NCBI GenBank assembly: GCA_930367205.1
Contig: OV884011.1
Coordinates: 87,343,474 to 87,407,473 of the forward strand
Source: Acanthosoma haemorrhoidale
Lineage: Eukaryota > Arthropoda > Insecta > Hemiptera > Acanthosomatidae
Reading direction: 5' to 3'
Length of the DNA: 64,000 nucleotides
The notes beneath the pieces were generated by a model. That model was not told where the DNA came from. It worked only from the letters and a program-made list of their open reading frames with translations, and did not search any database. Positions 1 to 11,640 of this stretch are shown here, piece after piece. Made by a program: the position numbers and the translations under genes. Within the stretch, counting starts at the first letter, position 1, and the number at the start of each line of letters is the position of its first letter.

Positions 1-102
1 AAAATATAGTTGACACAAAAACCTTTTACTGACTGAAAATTTGAATGATGCAGTTAACTATAAGGCAGAGTGCAAGAACTCTAGTTACTATTACATTATA
101 CA

Positions 103-276
103 CTCCGCTTTCTCTTCGCATGTGGATTTGAGAGGTCTCTGTGCTGTCTGTAAATATTGTATGAATGAGCGAGTGAATGATGAATTGTAAATATGGTATG
201 AATGAGAGCGTTTATCGCAATTACTGATTGCCTTATAAAAGGCAGATTGTAATTATAGCCCAATAAAGAGTATTAT
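103..276 (+). mobile_element. J1 LINE 3' end, short retroinsertion
   Basis: The sequence matches the 3' untranslated end of the J1 LINE seen at 27824-28145 (minus), 58600-59015 and 55785-55975: the run with TGTAAATATTG, repeated GAATGA words, and the terminal TTATAAAAGGCAGATTGTAAT followed by an AATAAA-like signal. It is flanked by an exact 14-bp direct repeat, TATTACATTATACA, at 89-102 and 277-290, which I read as the target-site duplication. The copy therefore is a severely 5'-truncated insertion of about 174 bp with no coding sequence left. Confidence 0.85.
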
Positions 277-399
277 TATTACATTATACAGGTTTTGTTA
301 TTTTATACAAATTATATAATGAATAAACAAGTATAATGATATACATTATACGTGAATGGACTAAACTGGCTAAAAAAAGTGATGGGGCTCAATGTTTTT

Positions 400-859
400 G
401 TTTTTTTCTAAGCTCTCTAGTTAGAATTTTAGGATGAGGGAGAAATATAAAATATTTAGGGTGATCGGATCCTTGTACTAGGAGGACCTGCTTGAAGGTG
501 GTGCGAGAGGAGTAAGGAGTGTGGGAATCCTCGGTGGAGGTTGATTGTTACGGTGAGAGTCCACTGGTGGCTGGGCCTGGAGTCTTCTCTAGGCATGTAG
601 TGCAGTCGTAGTTAGTCTGATATCCACCTACTGGTATAACTACATGGTGGTTCCCGTCAGATGGCACCACTGGGTTTAGTCGTTTACATGGTACTCCCTG
701 CCTGACTAAAATGGCCACGCCCCCTGTTGTTGTTTCCGTGTCCTGCCGGTAGGTAGAGTAGCCTGGAAAACGACAATAGCAGTCCTTCTTTAGTCTGGTG
801 TCTGTTAATATTGCAACATCCAGGTTATGGCAACGTAAGAAGGCCGCAAACGTTATAAA
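400..859 (-). pseudogene. Antisense fragment of a LINE apurinic-type endonuclease domain
   Basis: Read on the minus strand from about 859 to 560, the DNA encodes a recognisable N-terminal piece of a Jockey-type LINE endonuclease: a stretch reading HNLDVAILTDTRL, then PGYSTYRQD, then GGVAILVRQGVP. In the family these are the segment with the catalytic Glu (here the usual TET reads TDT), the pGY..yR.D loop and the GGvAilv strand. The rest of the domain and the reverse transcriptase are absent. An exact 15-bp direct repeat (GGGCTCAATGTTTTT) at 385-399 and 860-874 brackets the segment, so the fragment looks like a complete small insertion rather than an eroded larger one. The stretch 400-470 is A-rich when read on the minus strand and may be the tail. 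It is broken and cannot act as an enzyme. Confidence 0.7.
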
Positions 860-1060
860 GGGCTCAATGTTTTTTTTATGATCACAATTTTATTGATGGC
901 GAGTAGTGTTTATTTTTCGAGTGTCACTGCTAACCTAGAATCGCTCTTATTTTCTTAAAGGAGCCCATGGGTTCCTGAACTGTACGTGACGGTGGGTGCT
1001 GCTGTCATCCCCAGGCAGAGGAATCCCACCCTGCATTGGAACTTCACTCATGGCTTAGAG

Positions 1061-1604
1061 CAGTGGTCGGCAAACTTATTAGCCAAAGAGCCAAATATGA
1101 ACAATTTAAACAAATTACAACAATTTAAAAAAAAATTAAGAGCCAAATCTGCTTGTTTAGTAAACTTTTATTGCACTAAATAAGTAGTACACTAAATTTC
1201 ATACTTAATAAATATTTATTAATGCGAACAATGTGCTTCCATCTCCTCGGAAAGTTTTAGTAAGTCAGGTTTATATGTTGTTGTTTTTAATTTTAGGCAT
1301 GATTCAAAGTTCTCATCAATAAGACGACTAATAAAATTAAACTCGATGTTCGTTACGTATTTTTACAACAATATAAAATTTTAATTACCTATCTATCTTT
1401 TAACTTAAACAAAAAAATATACATGTTCTCGATTTATAGAAGAATTTTAATTTATCAAAATAAGATGTAATTTTTTTCTTACCTTAAAAGTTTTTTTTTT
1501 AAATGAAAATATTATTGCGCCTTCCGTGGATATTTGTGCCAGAGCCGCACTTAAGGAGCCAAAGAGCCACATGCGGCTCTGGAGCCGCACTTTGCCGACC
1601 ACTG
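1061..1604. mobile_element. Non-autonomous hAT-type DNA transposon (544 bp)
   Basis: The ends are inverted repeats beginning CAGTGGTCGGCAAA at 1061 and its reverse complement ending at 1604. Subterminal words AGCCAAAGAGCC and GGAGCCAAAGAGCC are also arranged inversely. An exact 8-bp duplication, GCTTAGAG, lies at 1053-1060 and 1605-1612. A CAGNGG-type terminus with an 8-bp duplication is the signature of the hAT superfamily. The interior is AT-rich with no transposase frame, so movement must have relied on an enzyme supplied elsewhere. The duplication is perfect, which argues that the element is not very old. Confidence 0.92.
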
Positions 1605-1612
1605 GCTTAGAG

Positions 1613-2423
1613 TAATACTAAACGTGTTCTTTCGTAATAATTGTATAACAATAATAAATGTATTTTATCTTTAGTAAATACATTTTTAGTTTTACATGTT
1701 TTTAACTTGTATGCATTATGACTGAAATATGAGTAATATGAAACTAGATATTTCATATAAGAATTATAAACATAAAAAGAAGGAAAAATGACATCTTTAA
1801 TCATGGAATTGCTTTTTTACCTGCCAAAATAATAGATCATTTTTTACGTCGATTTAAAGGCAAACATTGCAGCTTTACTTAGCAATTTATAAGAATCAAA
1901 TCCCCTTCAGTAGTTTTTGTGCTCATTTTGACAATAAGAAGTTAAGAATGGCTTTGATACCGTCTCATCCCTGAATTTAAAACATTATGAAATTAATTGT
2001 TACTTTCATGAGAATATTCACAAAGCAAAATATATTAGGAGTTTTTTCAGTAAAAATATTCAAAAAGCCTTATGAAATTGTTCACGCCGACGTTTCACTA
2101 AGTTCAATGATGTTACACTTTTAACATGCTGCAGCTGTTAGTGGGATTTCCCGATCCGCCAGCTAAGCTAGGGACGGCCTGTGCACCTGGAGAAATCGTG
2201 ACGTTGGAGGAATCTATGGTTTAAAGCGTGACCCACAGATTTACACACTTTATTTAGCATAGTTCTCCGTTGGAAAAGTACTTAAGAATGTTTTCTTTAT
2301 TTTAGTGTTGAATTTGACCTTCATTGTTGATTTATATTTTCCTAATTATACAACTAACGTCCTACTTTTAATGTACAGGAGTTAGATAGGGATACAACTC
2401 TATTGGAATCAATAATGTTTTTG
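1613..2423. other. AT-rich non-coding stretch
   Basis: I see no gene or repeat here. A slightly GC-richer patch at about 2130-2240 does not translate into anything I recognise. Confidence 0.5.
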
Positions 2424-2431
2424 ATGCATGA

Positions 2432-2433
<2 letters not shown>

Positions 2434-2488
<55 letters not shown>

Positions 2489-2750
2489 TTAGTTTAATTT
2501 CTTTATTGTGCAATAATTACAATCTGCCTTTTATAAGGCAATAAGTAATTAGGATATATGCTCTCATTCATACAATATTTACAGTTCATCATTCACTCGC
2601 TCATTCATACAATATTTACAGACAGTCCAGAGACCCCCCCAAATCCACCGCGAAGAAAAAGCGGAGTCTTGGGAAGTCCCCCACGCTCCTCCGTCAGCCG
2701 TGTCACCGGATACTAGCCAGTGGAGGCTGACCAAGAGCGCGAGAGCCACA
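2434..2750 (-). mobile_element. J1 LINE 3' end with 52-nt poly(T)
   Basis: On the minus strand this is the J1 3' untranslated region, starting in the GAGCGCGAGAGCC / GTCAGCCTCC part and running to the TTATAAAAGGCAGATTGTAAT terminus, followed by an uninterrupted run of 52 A (T at 2434-2485 on the plus strand). An exact 10-bp duplication, ATGCATGAAG, lies at 2424-2433 and 2751-2760. The copy is 5'-truncated and non-coding. The unusually long homopolymer suggests a recent insertion or later slippage growth. Confidence 0.88.
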
Positions 2751-2760
2751 ATGCATGAAG

Positions 2761-5700
2761 TAAAATACAACACCGGACATAACAACATCGTCAGAAATGT
2801 GTCAAAGAAAAAAAACAACTAATTGCCTGATTTTTGATCCAAGTTCATTTCGTAATAAATTATGTTTATAAACAACATCAACAGAAAAGGACTAAATATT
2901 ATGTTTTTTTTAAGGGAGGGAGAGAAAATATTGTGTTTCCAGTTGTATTAATTGATTAATTTAATTTTACACCTACTATCTAGAATATTATATATAGAAT
3001 TTAAATAATATATAAGAGTTACTACAATATTTCTGGAAGGTTCATCGCGTTCAAATTTTATTGCATTCAATAAATTAGTTAGTTATATAACTTTATGCTC
3101 TGTATAAAATGCAGCATAGCTCCTCCAAGAACATAGAAATGCCAGACGCAATTATAGTTTATTTAGTCCCTTACTGTACTGGCTCTAAATATTCTAAATC
3201 CAAAGATTTCATAATAATGGAGTTTTAAGAAAAATAGCATATAGAAAAATAAAGCAGCGAGGCCTTTTAAAAATGAAATCAAAGTATCGTTTCAAAGGAT
3301 TATCTCGTTTAATGTATTTAAGTAGATTTAAGCGTTTTTTTTCAAGGGCTAGTTTAAAACTGGTTTCTAATATCAATTATCTAAATATTTAGTAATCTTT
3401 TGATATTTAAACAGCTTTCAAAAGAATACATTTTTGGCAGGATAAATCCGGTTAAGGGTGGGTGGTAGTGAATAAGTCGTGATAAAAGTCTGAGGTTGGC
3501 CCTTTAGGAAATATGGCCGCCCTGGATTTGACAGCAATTCACAGTGCCATGCATCGTTTAAGCGGTCAGTCGGCTCTCTTAGGAAATCTTTTGTACTTTA
3601 CCATTTGGCTTAGTGTAAAAAACTGTTTTCAATTTTCTCAATGGACTCTTTTTGAAAGGTTTTTTTTCTGTCATGGTTTTGTAGGTGTACTTTCATGTTG
3701 TATACATAAACCAGTGTGGCCCTTTGTACTATAACATGTAATAAAGAATAGTATACTATAAATCCTGAATACATAATAATAATTATACCTACTCTATTTT
3801 TGTCGATTGTCTGAATATTCAAAAGGTACGTATACAAAATTGGTCATTTGTCTTATTACAAAGTTATTTAAGGGGGACATGTATTATTTTTTCTCATTGC
3901 ATTAAAAAAAAGTGATTATATAATCTAGGAATTATTATAATCAAGTTTGAATAGCTGTTTCAGAAGTTTAATATTGCTTTTCGTGAAAATCTGGTTTACT
4001 TGAATATGAGAGTGAAGTGCCAAACACAACAAACATTTTTGTACCTAATAAAGTGCTGTGCTTTGTTCTGCTATAGTATACTGTATTATTTTTTTCATAG
4101 TACTTAGAAAGTAAGTGCTGGTACCGTTCCTCTGCCAGTCACGTCTGATGATACAAAGTCTGCCAATTTGTCAGTACTGGCTGTTCTATGTGGAAAACGA
4201 CCGCTCCATGTGTCCAAACACATGGTCTAATTGATTCCTCGAATAACTAGTGCATAACCTACATCTAACGTTTTCCATCCTATTATTATTTTTTTTAGAA
4301 TAATTTATGTTATTTTATAACAATCTATTGCTAGTTTTATTAAGAAATATCCTTATTATCTATGCACACTTTTCGTATTAACCCCTAATGATTTTTATTA
4401 ATTTATAAGCTCATTAAATTCATGCTCCTGATACAGAACGTACGCCCAGATAAATGAAGCAATTTACTTGATTTTCCAGGCTCCTTCACTTTTCTGTAAT
4501 ATCATACCGTAATTCGTAATTCTACATGCGTTTATAGAATTGTCCATTTTTTAAAAATTATTAATATATCTCTTAGTTTATAGAGAAGTTACTTTTCTGA
4601 AAAGATTGGGCTTTGTAGTTTTTTTTGTTCATCAATATATCATTGAAACTTCTTTATTGTTATAAAACTATTGATTTTAATTTTTGTTTCATGAGTTATT
4701 CATACTCGAGATCATTAATAAATATATGACGGAATTTTAATAATTTTTTTCAGTTATTATAATTGTCGTCAGAAATTTTTGTTTGTTAGTAAATCCCAAG
4801 TGATTTTCCGAGAAGGGTGACTATTAAGGGTATGAAGAGAAATGTATTAAGCGAGGATGTGGTTTAACAGTGAATGTACTAAGGGTTTTGTCTTTAGGGT
4901 CGGCTTGATGTATCTTCAGTCATCTATCTAAGGCTTTTCATTAATTATCTTAATGTTCCGTTGCTTTTAGCAGCTTCTGAAATCATTATTTCAGTTCTGC
5001 TGATAAATTTACACATTTAAAGAGACTGCACCGCAAGCAAGTTAGTCTGGCTGAAATCGTTTGATTGAAAGAGACAAAAATTATTTTCATACCTTGTATC
5101 ATAATATTTGTGGAAATATTTAGTCTTGACGACTAAAAAAAAAATATGGTTATGCATTTACGCGTGTAGTGTTAGTTGTTAAAATAAGCCAGGAATTTTA
5201 CCATAAATAAAAGGTTAAAAAAAACGAAACTATATACATTGTCTTATTATCTATCTAGCGTTTCTGATTTTATTCATCTTTTTCGGAAATGGTGTTGTTA
5301 ATTTTAGCGATTTTTCTTTTAAGTAATTAAAACGTTCCTTTGCAAGGAGGCAGTCTCAGAACCGATGTTTCCGTTACTTCTTGACCATATTTATTATGTT
5401 ACTGTAGGTAATAATTCTCAAAGGTGTATAGATAATCTTTTTTTTATTTTCATTTCCATCGTGACAATATCAGTTTTGTTTGGCAAAAATAAATGGCCTG
5501 ACACCAAAAATTTGTAATTCTTATTTCAATATTATCACAATAGTCTCATGATTTTTTACCTATGTCAGTGCTTTTATAATATTAGTTTGTTTTTTTTGAC
5601 ACGCACAATTAATTATACATTAAATGTTTTTGACTTATTACATCGTCAATATGCTTTGATGCTGTATCGTGACGTTTTGTTAATAAAACTAAAAATCGAG

Positions 5701-6065
5701 GTTGTTTACTTACATTGTAGTAATGAGGCAATAAAAAATTAACTGCTACGGATGTTTATTTTATGCAAATCAAATGAGAATTTATAAAATTATTCATGAC
5801 TCAGTTTTTTACCGTTTAGTGATTAGGTTTTAATAATTTAATAACTTATTAAATGGTTTTTCATTTCTTTGTTTTTGTAATTTCAGGGTGTAAAGTTGGA
5901 AGGAGAATGGCAATTTAATTTTAATTCCTCATTAAATGCCAATTTTATTACTCCAAAAATATGTTATTTCTCCTTATTTACTTTATGACGGTCGTACATT
6001 TCTCTGGCATCTATACCATGGACTTATTAGAAAGTTCGTTGTATTTGACTTGGGATGAGACATGC
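2761..6065. other. AT-rich non-coding stretch
   Basis: There are many homopolymer runs and no convincing frame. A 73-codon frame at 3513-3734 matches nothing I know and sits in ordinary background. I see no repeat boundaries. Confidence 0.5.
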
Positions 6066-6075
6066 TCTAGTGAAT

Positions 6076-6365
6076 GAAGTTTAAGCAGGGTAGACCTTCC
6101 GGCCGAGTGGCCGACTTATTTCAGCCCCCTGCCGGGGCGGGCCAGGCTTGACCTGGCCGACTACAAACCATTGCCTAGGTACCCCTAGTCCTAATCCACC
6201 CGCCTCCTTCAGGCATTCCACACCCTATATCCTTCTCATACACCCTTCAAATGGGGGACTCCCCTTAGTGAAAGGCACTCATTAGCCCAAAATAATTTTC
6301 CTTTATTTTTCCCACATCCTATTTTATAAGTTTGAGAGCTAAGGGAAAAAAAAAAAAAAAAAAAA
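6076..6365 (+). mobile_element. SINE-like retroposon with tRNA-like head and poly(A)
   Basis: A 290-bp insertion ends in a run of A at about 6347-6365 and is bracketed by an exact 10-bp duplication, TCTAGTGAAT, at 6066-6075 and 6366-6375. The first about 90 bp are GC-rich and hold a GGCCGAGTGG word that fits an RNA polymerase III A box of the tRNA-Leu/Ser type, followed by a weaker B-box-like GGCTTGACCTGG. The 3' two thirds (from CCACCCGCCTCC) recur almost exactly at 48433-48620. No coding capacity is present. The tRNA origin is my inference; the retroposon nature follows from the duplication, the tail and the second copy. Confidence 0.8.
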
Positions 6366-6375
6366 TCTAGTGAAT

Positions 6376-8599
6376 AGCCTTTCGTTTACAGGAAAGTTTA
6401 AAATATGGCAAAATAACCTATTTCTTACCTTTAATTGTTTTTTGAGTGGGAATTTTCCCACAACGATCAGTCTGGTGATCAGCATCAGCGTTAAGAGCAC
6501 AAGATTGTGAGCTGATATTTTAACGGTATCTAGAGAAAAATCTCCAAAAAGAGAAACTTGAGTTGAATAATAAGCAGATAAAAGTATTTCTAACTGTCTT
6601 TTTTTGTATATCTTTCATATAGGTCTCAATCTCTTTTGTTTTATTGTTCCTATATGGTGCCTCAGATAAGTAAGGTTTTTCAATTCTCCTATTTTAGTTA
6701 TTCTATTTGCGTAATATCAGAGATAAACATTTTTTTCAGTTAAGATAATTGTTATTTTAAAAATATGTAGCACCATCGTTTCCAGAATCATTTATTTACC
6801 GTTCTTGGTCACTATATGTCTCAATTTGATATATCTTTTTTCTATGTATTTTTTTTTCATTACCTTTTGATCTATGTACTGGGTTTCTACACTAACTCGT
6901 AATACGTTTGCAATAAAGCCTTGATTGATAAATTTAAGGAAGATTCGTTCCCTTTTCTCGGAAATATTACTTTTATGTTATGGTCGTAAATCAAATCAAA
7001 GAGGTCAATTTATTCATATATAAACGTCACAATAATTATTAGGGTTTTATTACTATTAAAAATATACTTACCTGAACTGCCAACTAATAGTATAATAGTT
7101 AAGTAGAGTTCACAATATACATAATACATGAGTTAACTGTTTGCTTTTCCGACAAATTACTAATAGACGAGAGCCTGAGCGATTTAGCACACTGTCAAGA
7201 CAAACATTTATTGATTTGTGCTAAATGACGCATCTACCGACTCGATATAACGTTACAATTTTGTAAATATTTCTTCCTACTACGGTTATATAAACGAATC
7301 GAATGCGTCATAAGTGATGAACATTTTTTTTTTTTTAATTCTTGACTAAGGCACTTTCATAATAACCAACGGCACACATAACTATAATGAAATTCCGTCT
7401 TATTTAGATATCACATGTTATTTCTTCTGTTCTTATTTTACATAATTAATTAGCTTTAGTTTCTCTGCAGAATTGTAGCATATCTTGCCATCAATATTTT
7501 TTTTAATCTTTCCGGCAATATCAAGAAATGTGGAGCGGTGTCTTCCTCGCGGACTGATCTTGTTGCTCTCTCTCCTTCCATTGTTGTCCAGTAATGTTTG
7601 GATATCATAGTTTTTATATCCTGACGTGTTGTTTGTCATGGAATTTTATTATGAAGACATATACAAACTTTATTTTCAGCCGTTCAAACCACACCTCCTC
7701 ATGTGCACTAATAACATTCCACTAATATTTTTTTCGAATTTCCTCTGAAGAAGCAATAACTCCGTATTGATAGTAAAATTAGTTTAAATATAACTGATTT
7801 GTTCTTATTATCAGTGGAAAAATACGAGAATCATTAGTGGAAATGGTCAATTAATGAGGGATATCTCTTTGGCATATTACTTAGAAAAGGCCGATTTCTC
7901 AATTTGGGTTTTATATAATTGAACGTAATATAATATGCAACAACACTAAAATATTGAATTTTTTGTAATTATATACGCAATTATATTACTAGGCAGCCAG
8001 ATCCATGCGTGAATATCGTATTTACTTCAGGGAAGAGTATGTCAAACCTGAATATATATATTATATAAATATACTAATTTGTTTGTTAAGATGTGAATTT
8101 CGTTTTTTTCTATTTAAATAATCTCAATTGTTACAACTGTAAACCGGGATCCTGATTATTAGTAAATAATAATTATTCTATACGTACATTTCTTCCTTTT
8201 TATTTATTAGTCATTGGAAATTATTTGAAAAAAAACAAAAACTATCAGGTAATAGAGTTTAGTTATATCGAGACAGCAATAAAAATGTAATACAATGTAA
8301 AATTAATTTGCTCACTTTGTATGACGCTCTAGCTTAATCTCTCTTGCCTGTGGTAATCATCAGGATGTTTAAGTAGCTATAAGGTGACTGTATTAAAGCT
8401 CCTGGTGTCTCAAACCCTCTCTAAAACCTAACTCGTATGGAGATCACGTGACATGTTTCTTTTGCGAATTTCTGATTACCATTTAACTCAAAAAGAATTA
8501 CGCAGCCGAGGGGGAAGGGTCACCTACTTCAAAGAATGCATAAAGGAGTACAACTCTCTGTACAGGTGAAACTCACACCTAATTGCAATAAATAAATAA
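6376..8599. other. AT-rich non-coding stretch
   Basis: No supported gene is present. A 68-codon Lys/Asn-rich frame on the minus strand at 7433-7639 is unrecognised and no longer than chance frames in this background. Confidence 0.5.
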
Positions 8600-9790
8600 A
8601 GTCTGATCCTCGTCTCTCTGTCCAATGAGCCTGCTCACTATTCTCCTAAAAATCATTGAAAAACACACATTAAATCTACATCTAATTGTTGAATCTAAAA
8701 AATTAATCACCGGTTTGGTTTCTTTCTACAACCTTCCAAAGTGTAACAAGGCCTTCCCGTTATTTATCACGAATCCTTATCCCTTGAAAGCAAATATTAT
8801 TGCACTTTTGTCATTCTGGGCATGGCAAGCTTTAGAGAAGGTTTGGCACCCATATTTGCTTTAAAAGCTCAAACGATATTTACCACAGGCCCTCTTAATA
8901 ATCCTACAGGCGTACCTTTCAAACTGTTTCTCACAAGTCCGCTGTGCTTGGGAATATTGCAACTACTATCCAATAATAGGAGGCGTTCCACAGGGCAGTG
9001 TCCTGGATCCCATTATTTATAAACTATACCCCGCTGATGTATAGGAATCTGTTAACCCCTCTACTCTCAATAACTTTTTAGCAACATGACACTGCCTTTC
9101 ATCCCATCCAATCCGATCCCGATACAGTATCCCAAAAACTTTAAAAGTGCCTTGATAGAGATATAGTATTGTTAAGGATTACCTCATGGGGGATCAAAGT
9201 TAATTTAGCAATATGTGCACACATTACCTTTGCCCTCTGCTGCACGTTATTCCCACTAATCATTTTTTTATTCCATCTCTCCTCCTATATCCAAGACATT
9301 ACTTTATTTAAACTTCCATCTCGACAGAAGGTAATCATGGAACCCATTCACAAGGCTAAAAACACAAGAACTTAACAGACGCTCAGGGCAACTAAACGGA
9401 CTAGTTTGTGGGACATACAATCTTTGGATAGAAAATGAATTGCTAGTTTACATAGTAAATAATACGTAACAAACTAAAGCCAATCTGGACAAACAAAATA
9501 GAGCTATGGGGTAGTCGAACATCAAGCTTATCCAAACCTTCAGTCAAAGCTCCCCAGTACAATCGTTAATGCCCCTTATTACGACAGCAGCAAAACAATT
9601 CATAAAGACCTTTATATACCCTACTTACTTAAACTCATCCTTTTCAAATTCTTGAAGGTCCAACGAAACCTATCCAACCAACCGAATCGATTCAAGAGAT
9701 CTATCTTGAAACAAGTGCTCTCTTTTGGCAAGAACTGTAACCTGTAACCTACTTCTTAACAACACCATGCACTCCTATCAATAAATTAAT
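8600..9790 (+). pseudogene. J1 LINE reverse-transcriptase remnant
   Basis: Several short frames in different phases line up, in order, with the J1 ORF2 at 28146-30824. SLLTILLKIIEKHTLNL matches the SLLPILLKIF segment of the finger region; a degraded equivalent of the QAFDRVWHA motif lies near 8815-8860; a piece reading GGVPQGSVLDP follows near 8980; then come thumb and C-terminal pieces near 9330-9700. The FADD box is destroyed and there are many frameshifts and stops. No 5' part or endonuclease is present, so the copy was 5'-truncated on insertion or has lost that part since. It is clearly older than the copy at 28-32 kb. Confidence 0.72.
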
Positions 9791-11580
9791 TTAATTATTT
9801 GTTCATTGTATTACTTTTTGAGGTTTTAAAATTAAAAAAAACAAAAAAACTATCTCAAAAACCGTAAATTGACTCATGTTCAACACACAAATACCCTTAA
9901 ACATACTATGTACCTAAATAATAAGTATTCAATATAAGTTATGTAAATATAATAGCTGAGTTATGTCATTTTCTCAGCTGGCGATTTTCGTAAATTGTTT
10001 CTGAATAATGCACTGTTCACTTGTCATCAAACCAAGAAATGATCTACAGTAAATTTCCAATGGGATGTTTTCTCCTAAAGGTGAAAATCGGAGCTAATCA
10101 TTGGAAGGGATGTCGTGCCACCATCCCCTGGGCAACAGTGATAGGGGTGCAATCACCCGTGACTGTATTGTCATATCACAAAGGGCTGAGGAGATTCCAC
10201 TTTAAGTGCACTCCCTTCAGGCTGAACCTTTACCCGGCCTCTATAGTCCCCATGAATCCGTTAATTCAACTAGTTAAAGAATTTGGCCATGTTTCACTGG
10301 CGTGGAAGTCCTCCTTTCAGGGTTTCCTTATTTTTTATTTTAATTTTCATATCCCAAAACGTGGGGTATTTATCTTTCTTTTTAGATGATTGTGAGTAAC
10401 CTGTTCAAGGAAATCAATTTGACCTTTAACATATTGTAATGAATGTTTTTATGTAAGAAAGACATAGAAATTATTGCCGTTTTCTAGAATACTTGAAATA
10501 CTTAAATCTCATTAATTAAGATTAGTCTGTTTCAATCTTGACGTACTGATTAACGATATGTATTTGGCCATTAGGGATATTTTAATTGAGTTACTATTAA
10601 AATTTTTCAATTACATTCGAAATGATTTAAAAGCGAATGGCCTAACCAATTATATGTTTTAGGACTTGAGTGGACTCGTATTGCAAAACGTTAATAAACA
10701 CTTATTCACAATTTAGTTTCATTTAGAGGGGGGTTTTCGTATGAAACTTTTACTTGATGCCCAGGGTAAATGCTATTTAGGATTAATTATACTTTAGTTA
10801 AAAAAACCTCTTGTTCTATTAAATCACGGAAGTGGACGAAACCAAATAGCACTTGATGCATCACTTTTGGCTTGAAATCTTAAACAAAAAACTTGACAAA
10901 GCTGATTAGGTTTATTTAGAAATAGTGTACTCACTGAGAATGATTGCGTTGGTGGTCAACATATTTACCAGGTTATGCTAACGATAAAGGCTAGTAAGTT
11001 ACGTTCTCGGTACCGCATAAGGGGCTGACTGGACACCAACCAACACCCTCAAAGTTAACTAACTGCTCTGGAGTCATTATGTAATGCCCACCTGTCTTGT
11101 TTATGTTTATGTACCAGTCCCACTACAAGAACCAAAACCTCTGCAGAGGTATAAATATATATAAAATACATAACTTACAATTATGTAATTTTCAACAGTG
11201 GGATTTCAAAAATTAATTCTTCGAGCAAAAACTGTTTTTGTTTTTTTTCTCCGTTATAACGGGTTCCCACTATAATAGCAGATAGCCAATTGAACCAGGG
11301 ACGTAACCTAGTCTGATATGCAAGGGCGTCTGTGTCTAGGATCTGCTTGTGTCTCTATTTTGTATCCTTTACCAATAATTTTAATAATAAATTTAGTTAA
11401 AAACCTATAATTTACTTATAACTAATATCATGATTTCTTTTTAGCAATTTATGTTTATCGTTAAGCTCTAATAATTAACAGAAACTATTTTGTTGGCCCA
11501 TAGTGTTTCACTATTCTTAATACTGCATGCGCTTTCGAAGCCAAGTTTGCAGGGAGACTGCCGTGAAGGTATATCTCTTC
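9791..11580. other. AT-rich stretch, one unassigned frame
   Basis: A 122-codon frame at 10021-10389 (plus, opening at TTG rather than ATG) includes a less AT-rich part at 10110-10290. I recognise no domain in it and treat it as background or an old repeat. The rest shows nothing. Confidence 0.4.
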
Positions 11581-11585
11581 TATGC

Positions 11586-11640
11586 AGCTGAAGATGAGTT
11601 TAACCCATTGAAAGGACTTGAAACATCAAAAATCACGAAA
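11586..11640 (+). repeat. Possible Penelope-like element end motif
   Basis: The words CTGAAGATGAGTTTAA and GGACTTGAAACATC resemble the 'gaagatg ... gaaacgtc' sequence found near the ends of many Penelope-like retroelements. Only this short motif is visible and no reverse transcriptase or GIY-YIG frame is nearby. Confidence 0.3.

Noticed and set aside
10021..10389. 122-codon frame as a gene
   Set aside because: It opens at TTG with no internal support, no domain is recognisable, and its composition changes midway.
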